This document shows, one piece after another, positions 1 to 6,926 of a stretch of DNA of 12,496 nucleotides. The position numbers and the translations under genes were made by a program. The DNA comes from DASSKW01 sp035690065 (GTDB taxonomy: Bacteria > Pseudomonadota > Gammaproteobacteria > Natronospirales > REEB76). Within the stretch, counting starts at the first letter, position 1, and each line of letters opens with the position of its first letter. The notes below the pieces were generated by a model that was not told the DNA's origin, searched no databases, and saw only the letters and a list, made by a program, of their open reading frames with translations. The stretch is from the NCBI GenBank assembly GCA_035690065.1, contig DASSKW010000026.1, forward strand, positions 1-12,496, in the 5' to 3' direction.

Positions 1-952
1 GTCGCGCGATTCCGGCATGGAGTTGAGTCCGGCGAGTATCCGCAACGTGATGGCGGACCTGGAAGAACTGGGCTTCGTCGCCTCGCCGCATACGTCTGCC
101 GGACGGGTACCGACGGTGAAGGGTTACCGTTTCTTCGTGGATACGCTGCTCACGGTGAAACCGCTGGAACAGCAGGAAGTGCGTCTGCTTCGGCAACAGT
201 TTGCGAACGAAGAACCGAACCCGCAGGCCCTGCTGGCGAGCGCATCCGGCATGCTCTCGGCGATCACGCACATGACGGGAGTAGTGACTTTGCCCAGGCG
301 CGAGCATATCTCCTGGCGGCACATCGAATTCGTGCGCCTGTCGGAGAAACGGGTACTGGTGATCCTGGTGGTGAATGACGGCGAAGTGCAGAACCGGGTG
401 CTGAACCTGGACCACAACTACGACCCCGCGGCCTTGCAGCAGATCGGCAACTATCTGAATACGCATTTCGCTGGCAAGGATATCCACACGGTGCGCGCCG
501 AGTTGCTGAATGAGCTGCAGCGTACCCGCGAGAACATGAACAACCTGATGCTGGCGGCGATCACCATGGCGGAAAAGGTGTTCGACGTGCGTGGCCGCGA
601 CGAGAACCGCAGTTACGTGATGGCCGGCGAGACCAATCTGATGGAATGGGCGGAACTGTCGGACGTCGAGAAACTGCGCCGCTTGTTCGACGCCTTCAAC
701 CGCAAGCGCGACATCCTGCAATTGCTGGACAAGTGCATCGCCGCGGAAGGCGTGCAGATCTTCATCGGCGAGGAATCCGGCTATCAGGTACTCGACGAAT
801 GCAGCGTGGTGACCGCACCTTATAAGGTGGACGATCAGGTAGTCGGGGTGCTGGGCGTGATCGGTCCCACCCGCATGGCCTACGAGCGGGTCATCCCGAT
901 CGTGGATATGACCGCGCGGCTGCTGACCGCTGCCTTGAATCCACGCAAATGA
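1..952 (+). CDS. hrcA: Heat-inducible transcription repressor HrcA, 5' end missing
   Basis: HrcA is a dimeric repressor that binds CIRCE operators (classically in front of groESL and dnaK operons) and is kept active by GroEL. The open frame runs in from the window edge (first whole codon at base 2) and gives 316 residues. The family is usually about 340-350 long, so roughly 30 N-terminal residues lie upstream. The ATG at 17 is internal, because the winged-helix DNA-binding region is already under way there (SPASIRNVMADLEELG, then the wing segment SAGRVPTVKGYRFFVD). The middle and C-terminal parts match the family: GETNLMEWAELSD, then a GAF-like end with QIFIGEESGY and GVLGVIGPTRMAYERVIP. The gene sits directly before grpE, and its last codons carry a sigma-32-like promoter. 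Its own promoter is outside the window. Identification is secure. Confidence 0.96.
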   Translation, partial: SRDSGMELSPASIRNVMADLEELGFVASPHTSAGRVPTVKGYRFFVDTLLTVKPLEQQEVRLLRQQFANEEPNPQALLASASGMLSAITHMTGVVTLPRREHISWRHIEFVRLSEKRVLVILVVNDGEVQNRVLNLDHNYDPAALQQIGNYLNTHFAGKDIHTVRAELLNELQRTRENMNNLMLAAITMAEKVFDVRGRDENRSYVMAGETNLMEWAELSDVEKLRRLFDAFNRKRDILQLLDKCIAAEGVQIFIGEESGYQVLDECSVVTAPYKVDDQVVGVLGVIGPTRMAYERVIPIVDMTARLLTAALNPRK

Positions 953-961
953 CCCCCAGAT
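934..961 (+). promoter_or_regulatory. Sigma-32 (RpoH) promoter for grpE
   Basis: The sequence reads CTTGAAT (934-940), a 13-nt spacer, then CCCCAGAT (954-961). The E. coli sigma-32 consensus is CTTGAAA, spacer of about 11-16, CCCCATnT, so there is one mismatch in each box. The -35 element lies in the last codons of hrcA and the -10 element just after its stop. A start of transcription near 968 would leave a grpE leader of about 80 nt. The spacer length is identical to that of the dnaK site at 1598. No transcript data support it; the call rests on the match and on position. Confidence 0.75.
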
Positions 962-980
962 TCTGAAGTACGTATCTCTG

Positions 981-1026
981 TGCCTGACAGGCATGGTTCC
1001 CTTTTATTTCCGGCAACCGATGCCGG
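981..1026 (+). repeat. Two inverted repeats in the grpE leader
   Basis: Two short inverted repeats lie in the hrcA-grpE gap. The first is TGCCTG-A-CAGGCA at 981-993, nearly continuous, so more like a DNA palindrome than an RNA hairpin. The second is CCGGCA-ACCGA-TGCCGG at 1010-1026, a 6-bp stem with a 5-nt loop. The second ends 14 nt before the Shine-Dalgarno GGAGG (1041-1045), so as drawn it does not hide the ribosome site. The two share the TGCC/GGCA core. Neither resembles CIRCE, which has TTAGCACTC half sites 9 nt apart. Function unknown. Confidence 0.4.
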
Positions 1027-1050
1027 CAGAGCAAGTTTGCGGAGGCGAGG

Positions 1051-1602
1051 ATGAGTGAGGAACAGGCGGCGCATGCCGCACAGGACCAGCAGGTCGATGC
1101 AGCCGCCGTCAGTGACGATCCGGTGGAGACATTGCAGACCGCGCTGGCTGCCGCAGAACAGAAGGCCGCCGAGAATTGGGAGAACTATCTGCGCCTTGCC
1201 GCGGAACTGGATAACCTGCGCAAGCGCGCCCAGCGTGACCTGGAGAATGCGCACAAATTTGCCCTGGAACGGTTCCTGGGTGAGCTGCTGCCGGTGAAAG
1301 ACAGTCTGGAGATGGGCATCGCGGCCGCCGGCCAGACCGATGCGGCTGCCTTGAAAGAGGGCATGGACATGACCCTCAAGTTGCTGGGCTCGGCTCTGGA
1401 GCGCGCCGGGGTCAGCGAGATCAACCCCGCGAAAGGCGATGGATTCGACCCGGAACAGCACGAAGCCATGGCCATGCAGGAAGCCCCCGACGTCGCGCCC
1501 GGCAGGGTCCTGATCACGGTGCAGAAGGGCTACCAGCTCAACGGCCGCCTGCTGCGCCCGGCCCGGGTGCTGGTCGCGAAAGCGGCCACGCCCGCCGCTT
1601 GA
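1051..1602 (+). CDS. grpE: Nucleotide exchange factor GrpE
   Basis: GrpE is the cytosolic dimer that releases ADP from DnaK and so resets the chaperone cycle. The product has 183 residues, a little shorter than E. coli GrpE (197). An acidic, alanine-rich N-terminus leads into a long helix, likely a coiled coil over about residues 22-70 (with AELDNLRKRAQRD). The C-terminal beta domain has the family signature: FDPEQHEAM at 132-140, then PGRVLITVQKGYQLNGR and LLRPARVLVAK. The start ATG has a strong Shine-Dalgarno GGAGG (1041-1045) 5 nt upstream. It lies between hrcA and dnaK and is probably transcribed from the sigma-32-like site at 934-961 as well as from any promoter of hrcA. Its stop codon is embedded in the -35 box of the dnaK promoter. 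Confidence 0.97.
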   Translation: MSEEQAAHAAQDQQVDAAAVSDDPVETLQTALAAAEQKAAENWENYLRLAAELDNLRKRAQRDLENAHKFALERFLGELLPVKDSLEMGIAAAGQTDAAALKEGMDMTLKLLGSALERAGVSEINPAKGDGFDPEQHEAMAMQEAPDVAPGRVLITVQKGYQLNGRLLRPARVLVAKAATPAA

Positions 1603-1625
1603 AACACGGGGCAGCACCCCCATCT
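1598..1625 (+). promoter_or_regulatory. Sigma-32 (RpoH) promoter for dnaK
   Basis: The sequence reads CTTGAAA (1598-1604), a 13-nt spacer, then CCCCATCT (1618-1625). This matches the E. coli sigma-32 consensus at every defined base and with normal spacing. The grpE stop codon TGA (1600-1602) lies inside the -35 element. Transcription would start near 1632, giving a leader of about 38 nt before the dnaK ATG, with the Shine-Dalgarno GGAG at 1656-1659. It would give dnaK, and probably dnaJ, a heat-induced transcript separate from grpE. Confidence 0.88.
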
Positions 1626-1669
1626 ATCGTAATAACCAGGATTCGTTAACTTTTCGGAGACTTTGAACC

Positions 1670-3592
1670 ATGGGCAAGATCATCGGCATCGACCTCGGCA
1701 CCACCAATTCCTGCGTGGCCATCATGGAAGGTGGCAAGCCGCGCGTCATCGAGAACAGCGAGGGCGATCGCACCACGCCGTCCATCGTCGCCTTCACCAA
1801 GGACAATGAAGTGGTGGTGGGCCAATCCGCCAAGCGCCAGGCTGTCACCAATCCCAAGAACACCCTGTACGCCGTGAAGCGCCTCATCGGCCGCAAGTTC
1901 ACGGACGACGTGGTGCAGAAAGACGTCGGCATGGTGCCTTACAACATCGTCAAGGCCGATAACGGCGACGCCTGGGTGGAAGTGAACGGCAAGAAGATGG
2001 CGCCGCCGGAGATCTCCGCGCGCGTGCTGCAGAAGATGAAGAAGACCGCCGAAGATTATCTTGGCGAGCCGGTCACCGAAGCGGTCATCACCGTACCGGC
2101 GTACTTCAACGATTCCCAGCGTCAGGCGACCAAGGATGCCGGCAAGATCGCCGGCCTCGACGTCAAGCGCATCATCAACGAGCCGACTGCGGCCGCGCTC
2201 GCCTATGGACTCGACCGGGAACACGGCGATCACAAGATCGCGGTGTATGACCTGGGTGGCGGCACCTTCGACGTCTCCATCATCGAGATTGCAGCCGTGG
2301 ACGGCGAGCATCAGTTCGAAGTGTTGTCCACCAACGGCGACACTTTCCTGGGTGGTGAGGATTTCGACAAGCGCATCATCGACTACATCGCCGAAGAGTT
2401 CCGCAAGGAGCAGGGCGTGGACGTGCGCAACGATCCGCTCGCCTTGCAGCGTCTGAAGGAATCCGCGGAGAAGGCCAAGATCGAACTGTCTTCCTCGCAG
2501 CAGACCGAGATCAACCTGCCGTACATCACGGCGGACGCGTCCGGTCCGAAACACCTCAACATCAAACTGACCCGCGCCAAGCTCGAAGCATTGGTAGAAG
2601 ACCTGATCAAACGCACCATCGATCCGTGCAAGACCGCATTGAAAGATGCCGGCTTGTCGGTGAGCGAAGTGGATGCCGTGATCCTGGTCGGTGGCCAGAC
2701 CCGCATGCCGAAAGTGCAGGAGATGGTCAAGGATTTCTTCGGCAAGGAGCCGCGCAAGGACGTGAACCCGGACGAAGCCGTCGCGGTCGGTGCGGCGGTG
2801 CAGGCCGGTGTGTTGAAAGGCGACGTGAAAGATGTGTTGCTGCTGGACGTGACGCCGTTGTCGCTGGGTATCGAGACCCTGGGTGGCGTGATGACCAAGC
2901 TGATCGAGAAGAACACCACGATCCCGACCAAGGCATCGCAGGTATTCTCGACCGCCGAGGATAATCAGGGTGCGGTGACCGTGCACGTATTGCAGGGTGA
3001 ACGCGAGATGGCAAGTGCCAACAAATCATTGGGCCGGTTCGACCTGTCCGATATCCCGCCGGCACCGCGCGGTATGCCGCAGATCGAAGTCACCTTCGAC
3101 ATCGATGCCAACGGCATCCTCAACGTATCGGCCAAGGACAAGGCCACCAACAAGGAACAGAAGATCACCATCAAGGCGTCTTCAGGTCTGAATGACGAAG
3201 AGATCCAGCGCATGGTCAAGGATGCCGAGGCGCATGCCGAGGAAGACCGCAAACTGCGTGAACTGGTAGATGCGCGCAATCAGGCCGATAACCTGATCCA
3301 TGCATCGGAGAAGAGCCTCAAGGAACTCGGCGACAAGGTCACCGGCGAAGAGCGTGCCGCAGTAGAATCCGCGGTCAGCGACTTGCGCGACGCACTCAAG
3401 AAAGACGACAAGGCCATGATCGATACCAAGGCCCAGGCTTTGGCGGAAGCATCCGGTAAACTGGCCGAGCGCCTGTATGCCGCGAAAGCCGAGGAAGCCA
3501 AGGCGGGTGGCGATGCGCCAGCCGGTGACGGTAAAGGCAAGGACGATGTGGTGGATGCGGAATTCGAGGAAGTCAAAGACGACAAGAAGTAA
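1670..3592 (+). CDS. dnaK: Molecular chaperone DnaK (Hsp70)
   Basis: DnaK is the ATP-driven Hsp70 that binds exposed hydrophobic stretches of unfolded proteins, working with DnaJ and GrpE in the cytosol. The 640-residue product is close to E. coli DnaK (638) and keeps its numbering through the nucleotide-binding domain. The first phosphate loop is GIDLGTTNS at 6-14, the second is DLGGGTFD at 194-201 with Thr199 (the autophosphorylation site in E. coli), and NEPTAAALAYG is also present. The interdomain linker VLLLDVTPLSLG starts at residue 389. The substrate domain and helical lid follow. The flexible tail is Gly/Lys/Asp-rich and ends in an EEVKD motif. The ATG has GGAG 10 nt upstream. The gene is preceded by a consensus-grade sigma-32 site and followed by a stem-loop before dnaJ. 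A long antisense frame across it is a known artefact type. Confidence 0.99.
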   Translation: MGKIIGIDLGTTNSCVAIMEGGKPRVIENSEGDRTTPSIVAFTKDNEVVVGQSAKRQAVTNPKNTLYAVKRLIGRKFTDDVVQKDVGMVPYNIVKADNGDAWVEVNGKKMAPPEISARVLQKMKKTAEDYLGEPVTEAVITVPAYFNDSQRQATKDAGKIAGLDVKRIINEPTAAALAYGLDREHGDHKIAVYDLGGGTFDVSIIEIAAVDGEHQFEVLSTNGDTFLGGEDFDKRIIDYIAEEFRKEQGVDVRNDPLALQRLKESAEKAKIELSSSQQTEINLPYITADASGPKHLNIKLTRAKLEALVEDLIKRTIDPCKTALKDAGLSVSEVDAVILVGGQTRMPKVQEMVKDFFGKEPRKDVNPDEAVAVGAAVQAGVLKGDVKDVLLLDVTPLSLGIETLGGVMTKLIEKNTTIPTKASQVFSTAEDNQGAVTVHVLQGEREMASANKSLGRFDLSDIPPAPRGMPQIEVTFDIDANGILNVSAKDKATNKEQKITIKASSGLNDEEIQRMVKDAEAHAEEDRKLRELVDARNQADNLIHASEKSLKELGDKVTGEERAAVESAVSDLRDALKKDDKAMIDTKAQALAEASGKLAERLYAAKAEEAKAGGDAPAGDGKGKDDVVDAEFEEVKDDKK

Positions 3593-3619
3593 TCAGGACA
3601 GGAATCTGAACGGCCACTG

Positions 3620-3650
3620 CGGGGAGTTTGCGTGAATCGCAAGCTCCCCG
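3620..3650 (+). repeat. Strong stem-loop between dnaK and dnaJ
   Basis: CGGGGAGTTTGCG (3620-3632) and CGCAAGCTCCCCG (3638-3650) pair over 13 bp with a single G-U wobble, around a 5-nt loop TGAAT. No T-run follows (TATGCATGTC), so it is not a standard intrinsic terminator. It starts 27 nt after the dnaK stop and ends 43 nt before the dnaJ ATG. Likely roles are partial termination, or an RNA processing or 3'-end stabilising element that keeps DnaK in excess of DnaJ. The role is inferred; the pairing is plain in the sequence. Confidence 0.8.
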
Positions 3651-3693
3651 TATGCATGTCGATGGCAATCTAAACTGACAAGACAGAAGAATC

Positions 3694-4830
3694 ATGGCGC
3701 AGCGGGATTACTACGAAATACTGGGTGTAAAGAAGGACGCCACGGAGGCCGACCTCAAGAAGGCTTACCGGCGCCTTGCCATGAAATACCATCCGGATCG
3801 CAATCCGGACGACAAGGATGCCGAGCATCATTTCAAGGAAGCCAAGGAAGCTTACGAGATCCTGAGTGACAGCGAGAAACGCGCTGCCTATGACCAATAC
3901 GGTCATGCGGGTGTGCAAGGGCACGGTGCCGGTCGTGGCGGGTTTGGTGGCGGTGATGCCTTCAGCGATATCTTCGGTGACATGTTCGGCGATATCTTCG
4001 GCGGCGGGCGCCGTGGTGGCCGCGGCAAGCGTGTTTATCGTGGCGCGGATCTGCGTTACGAGCTGGCATTGGATCTTGAACAGGCCGTGTTCGGCGATAC
4101 CGTCACGGTCCGGGTACCAACCCTGACGCGTTGCGATGCCTGCGAAGGCAGCGGTGCGAAAAAAGGCAGCAAGCCCGAGACCTGTTCGACCTGTGCCGGT
4201 CAGGGTCAGGTGCGCATGCAACAGGGGTTCTTTTCCATCCAGCAACCGTGCCCGCGTTGTCACGGCAGTGGCAGCGTGATCAGCGATCCCTGTCCGAAGT
4301 GCCACGGTCAGGGGCGTATTGAAGAACGCAAGACGCTGTCGGTCAAAGTACCGGCGGGCGTCGATACCGGTGACCGGATTCGCTTGTCGGGTGAAGGCGA
4401 AGCGGGACCACAGGGTGGCCCGGCCGGCGATCTGTATGTGGAAATCCACGTGCGCAAACATCCGATCTTCGAGCGCGAGGGTGCCGATCTCGCCTGCGAG
4501 ATACCGTTGCCGTTCTCAACCGCTGCACTCGGTGGTGAGATCGATGTACCGACCTTGAATGGCCGCGTCAGTCTGAAGATCCCTGCCGAGACCCAGACCG
4601 GCAAGGTGTTCCGTCTGCGCGGCAAGGGCGTCAAGCCGGTACGCGGCGGCGCGACCGGCGATCTGTTGTGTCGGATCGAAGTCGAGACACCGGTACATCT
4701 GACCCGTGAGCAGAAGGAATTGCTGAAACAGTTCGAAGCATCGATCCGCGCCAACGGCAGCAAGCATTCGCCACGCGAAGGTTCCTGGCTCGAAGGTGTG
4801 AAACGCTTCTTCGAGCGCGTAAGCTCCTGA
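3694..4830 (+). CDS. dnaJ: Co-chaperone DnaJ (Hsp40, class A)
   Basis: DnaJ delivers unfolded clients to DnaK and stimulates its ATPase. The 378-residue product has the full class A layout. The J domain covers residues 1-70 with the HPD motif at 33-35. A Gly/Phe-rich linker runs over about 74-112, including SDIFGDMFGDIFGGG. The zinc-binding region has four CxxCxGxG repeats (CDACEGSG 147-154, CSTCAGQG 164-171, CPRCHGSG 186-193, CPKCHGQG 200-207). The C-terminal substrate and dimerisation domains follow. All eight zinc cysteines are present. The start has only a weak purine-rich site (AGAAGA), which fits lower expression than dnaK. No sigma-32 match was seen in front of it, so it probably depends on readthrough from dnaK. 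dapB begins 4 nt after its stop. Confidence 0.98.
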   Translation: MAQRDYYEILGVKKDATEADLKKAYRRLAMKYHPDRNPDDKDAEHHFKEAKEAYEILSDSEKRAAYDQYGHAGVQGHGAGRGGFGGGDAFSDIFGDMFGDIFGGGRRGGRGKRVYRGADLRYELALDLEQAVFGDTVTVRVPTLTRCDACEGSGAKKGSKPETCSTCAGQGQVRMQQGFFSIQQPCPRCHGSGSVISDPCPKCHGQGRIEERKTLSVKVPAGVDTGDRIRLSGEGEAGPQGGPAGDLYVEIHVRKHPIFEREGADLACEIPLPFSTAALGGEIDVPTLNGRVSLKIPAETQTGKVFRLRGKGVKPVRGGATGDLLCRIEVETPVHLTREQKELLKQFEASIRANGSKHSPREGSWLEGVKRFFERVSS

Positions 4831-4834
4831 GACC

Positions 4835-5644
4835 ATGAGCACCGATTCAAGAACCGTCAACGTCGCCTTGCTGGGCGCGGCTGGCCGCATGGGCCATGCC
4901 ATCATCGAGACGGCACAGGATTATCCCGGCGTGCACATCAGCGCAGCGCTGGTGCAGTCCGGCAGTCCCCTGCCGGGTCAGGCTGCCATCGGCACACTTG
5001 TGTACAGTACCGATATCGAAGCGGCGCTGAAAGTCAGTGATGTCATGCTGGATTTCGCGACACCGGAAGCGACGGCTGTCGCACTCGACGCCTGTAGTGC
5101 GGCAAGCAAACCGCTGGTTATCGGCGTCACCGGCATGGATCCCGCCCTGCAGCAACGAATCAAGACTGCCAGCCGCAAAATCGCGATCCTGACCGCCGCC
5201 AACATGAGTCTGGGTGTGAACCTGCTGCTGCAACTGGTACACACTGCAAGTTCGGCACTGGATGAATCGTACGATATCGAAATCATCGAAGCGCATCACC
5301 AGCACAAGAAGGATGCGCCATCCGGTACGGCACTGGCGCTTGGCGCCGCCGCCGCCAGGGGCCGTGGTGTTGAGCTGGCGAAGCACGCCGTATATGACCG
5401 CGCCGGCAAACAGGCCGCACGTCCGCCCGGCAGCATCGGTTTCAACTCGATTCGGGCGGGCGACATCGTCGGTGACCACAGCGTGGTGCTGGCCGGTCCT
5501 GGCGAACGCCTGGAATTGACTCATCGGGCGCATAACCGCGCTACCTTCGCGCGCGGCGCACTGGCTGCGGTGCGCTGGCTGAGCGGAAAACCGGCCGGAT
5601 TGTACGGTATGGCGGATGTGCTGAGACTCGTCTCCAAAGACTGA
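4835..5644 (+). CDS. dapB: 4-hydroxy-tetrahydrodipicolinate reductase DapB
   Basis: DapB reduces hydroxy-tetrahydrodipicolinate with NAD(P)H in the diaminopimelate/lysine pathway, which supplies peptidoglycan and protein synthesis. The 269-residue product compares with 273 in E. coli. The dinucleotide-binding fold opens with GAAGRMG at 14-20. The active-site segment EAHHQHKKDAPSGTAL (152-167) contains the expected His154 and Lys158 (E. coli His159 and Lys163) and the APSGT substrate loop. The GTTG loop near the nicotinamide reads GVTG (97-100), a mild departure. A long GFNSIRAGDIVGDHSV segment follows as in the family. The start is 4 nt past the dnaJ stop with no clear Shine-Dalgarno, suggesting translational coupling to dnaJ. 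This order is also found in Pseudomonas. Confidence 0.97.
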   Translation: MSTDSRTVNVALLGAAGRMGHAIIETAQDYPGVHISAALVQSGSPLPGQAAIGTLVYSTDIEAALKVSDVMLDFATPEATAVALDACSAASKPLVIGVTGMDPALQQRIKTASRKIAILTAANMSLGVNLLLQLVHTASSALDESYDIEIIEAHHQHKKDAPSGTALALGAAAARGRGVELAKHAVYDRAGKQAARPPGSIGFNSIRAGDIVGDHSVVLAGPGERLELTHRAHNRATFARGALAAVRWLSGKPAGLYGMADVLRLVSKD

Positions 5645-5656
5645 AACGCGGGGGCG

Positions 5657-5697
5657 TGGACGTCGCCGGGTAGTTTCCGTTAAAATTCCATGAATTT
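5657..5697 (+). promoter_or_regulatory. Candidate carA promoter with overlapping palindrome
   Basis: In the 116-nt dapB-carA gap, TGGACG (5657-5662) and TAAAAT (5681-5686) are spaced by 18 nt. They resemble sigma-70 boxes with 4/6 and 5/6 matches. Overlapping the -10 is a perfect inverted repeat AAATTC-CAT-GAATTT (5683-5697), the only AT-rich patch in the gap and well placed for an operator. It contains ATGAATTT, which looks like half of an ArgR box, but the half sites face the wrong way for the E. coli ArgR consensus (TGAAT...ATTCA). The regulator is therefore unassigned. Confidence 0.42.
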
Positions 5698-5703
5698 GAC
5701 CGC

Positions 5704-5735
5704 CGTCCGTCGGGGCCAATCCGGCCGGACGGACG
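5704..5735 (+). repeat. GC-rich hairpin in the carA leader
   Basis: CGTCCGTC (5704-5711) pairs perfectly with GACGGACG (5728-5735). Inside it, GGCC (5714-5717) can pair with GGCC (5723-5726) across a 5-nt loop AATCC, with a small internal loop between the two stems. It lies between the candidate promoter and the carA Shine-Dalgarno sequence (AGGAGGAG, 5747-5754), which it leaves free. No T-run follows, so it is not an intrinsic terminator. It may stabilise the leader or mark a regulatory fold. Confidence 0.55.
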
Positions 5736-5760
5736 CAGCGCGCACGAGGAGGAGCTGCCC

Positions 5761-6921
5761 TTGGATCATCTGGCCATCCTGGCTCTTGAGGACGGTACGA
5801 TTTTCCGGGGTATTGCTATTGGTGCTTCCGGTTCCAGTGTCGGCGAGGTGGTGTTCAACACCGCCATGACCGGCTACCAGGAAATCCTCACCGACCCTTC
5901 CTATTCCCGCCAACTCGTCACGCTCACCTATCCCCATATCGGCAATACCGGCGCCAACGCCTCCGATTGTGAATCGGAAAAAGTCATGGCGGCGGGGCTG
6001 ATCATCCGTGACCTGCCACTGCTGGCCAGCAGTTGGCGTGCCGAGACCTCACTCGACGATTATTTGAAGCGCGAAGGCATCGTCGCCATCGCCGGCATCG
6101 ATACCCGCAAGCTGACTCGTCTTTTGCAGCGCAAGGGTGCCCAGAACGGTTGCATCATGGCTGGCGCAGAAGTTGATGAGGCGCAGGCACTCAAACAGGC
6201 GCGCGCTTTCCCCGGGCTCAAAGGCATGGATCTGGCAAAAGTCGTCACCACCCCGAAGGCTTACGAATGGAACCGGGGCAGCTGGCAACTGGAAACCAAT
6301 GCGGACACGACCCCATCTGCGGGTACCTTGCATGTGGTGGCCTACGATTACGGTATGAAGCGCAATATCCTGCGCATCCTGGTGGATCACGGTTGCCGGG
6401 TGACCGTGGTGCCGGCGACGACCAGTGCCAGGGATGCGCTGGCGCTTAATCCGGACGGCTTGTTTTTCTCCAACGGCCCCGGTGATCCTGAGCCCTGCGA
6501 TTACGCGATCAGTGCGATGCAGACCTTCCTGAAGACCGGCATACCGATATTCGGGATTTGCCTCGGCCATCAGTTGCTGGGTCTCGCCAGCGGCGCCAGG
6601 ACCGTCAAGATGAAGTTCGGGCATCATGGTGCCAATCATCCGGTACTCGATCTCGATACCGGCCGGGTGATGATCTCCAGCCAGAATCATGGGTTTGCGG
6701 TAGATGAGGCCAGTCTGCCTGCAAACTTGCGTGCAACCCACAAGTCGCTGTTCGACGGTACTCTGCAGGGGATGGAGCGTACCGATTGCGAAGCGTTCAG
6801 TTTCCAGGGGCATCCGGAAGCAAGTCCGGGTCCGCACGACGTGAAACCCTTGTTTGAACGTTTCGTGTGCGCCATGCAGGCGCGCGGGATGCATTCAAAG
6901 ACTGCTGCTACGGCAAGTTAA
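5761..6921 (+). CDS. carA: Carbamoyl-phosphate synthase small subunit CarA (glutaminase)
   Basis: CarA hydrolyses glutamine and channels ammonia to CarB for carbamoyl phosphate, the precursor of arginine and pyrimidines. The 386-residue product matches the family from its first residues (LALEDGTIFRG, GEVVFNTAMTGYQEILTDPSY). The C-terminal class I glutamine amidotransferase domain has the nucleophile Cys267 in GICLGHQ (265-271), and His351 and Glu353 in GHPE (E. coli Cys269, His353, Glu355). The N-terminal CarA-specific domain covers about residues 1-150. The start is TTG. It is chosen because the AGGAGGAG at 5747-5754 lies 6 nt upstream, no ATG occurs in frame before it, and homology begins here. 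The weak start codon is offset by an unusually strong ribosome site. carB follows after a 104-nt gap. Confidence 0.97.
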   Translation: MDHLAILALEDGTIFRGIAIGASGSSVGEVVFNTAMTGYQEILTDPSYSRQLVTLTYPHIGNTGANASDCESEKVMAAGLIIRDLPLLASSWRAETSLDDYLKREGIVAIAGIDTRKLTRLLQRKGAQNGCIMAGAEVDEAQALKQARAFPGLKGMDLAKVVTTPKAYEWNRGSWQLETNADTTPSAGTLHVVAYDYGMKRNILRILVDHGCRVTVVPATTSARDALALNPDGLFFSNGPGDPEPCDYAISAMQTFLKTGIPIFGICLGHQLLGLASGARTVKMKFGHHGANHPVLDLDTGRVMISSQNHGFAVDEASLPANLRATHKSLFDGTLQGMERTDCEAFSFQGHPEASPGPHDVKPLFERFVCAMQARGMHSKTAATAS

Positions 6922-6926
6922 GTCCT

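Noticed and set aside
880..1623. 247-codon minus-strand frame spanning grpE
   Set aside because: Covers both grpE and its flanking promoters in antisense; no recognisable protein.
1646..2986. 446-codon open frame antisense to dnaK
   Set aside because: Long frames opposite dnaK are a known artefact of its codon bias and have been misannotated as NAD-specific glutamate dehydrogenase. The translation is His/Arg/Leu-rich low-quality sequence, and dnaK on the other strand is certain.
4847..5719. 290-codon minus-strand frame over dapB
   Set aside because: Mirrors a well-supported dapB, with no recognisable motifs; a codon-bias shadow.
5690..5760. ATG at 5690 as a leader peptide or alternative start for carA
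   Set aside because: It is out of frame with carA, its frame runs on well into carA without a stop near the hairpin, and it has no run of arginine codons beyond two. It also lies inside the palindrome.
6049..6894. 281-codon minus-strand frame over carA
   Set aside because: Shadow of carA with no family features; composition typical of antisense translation.
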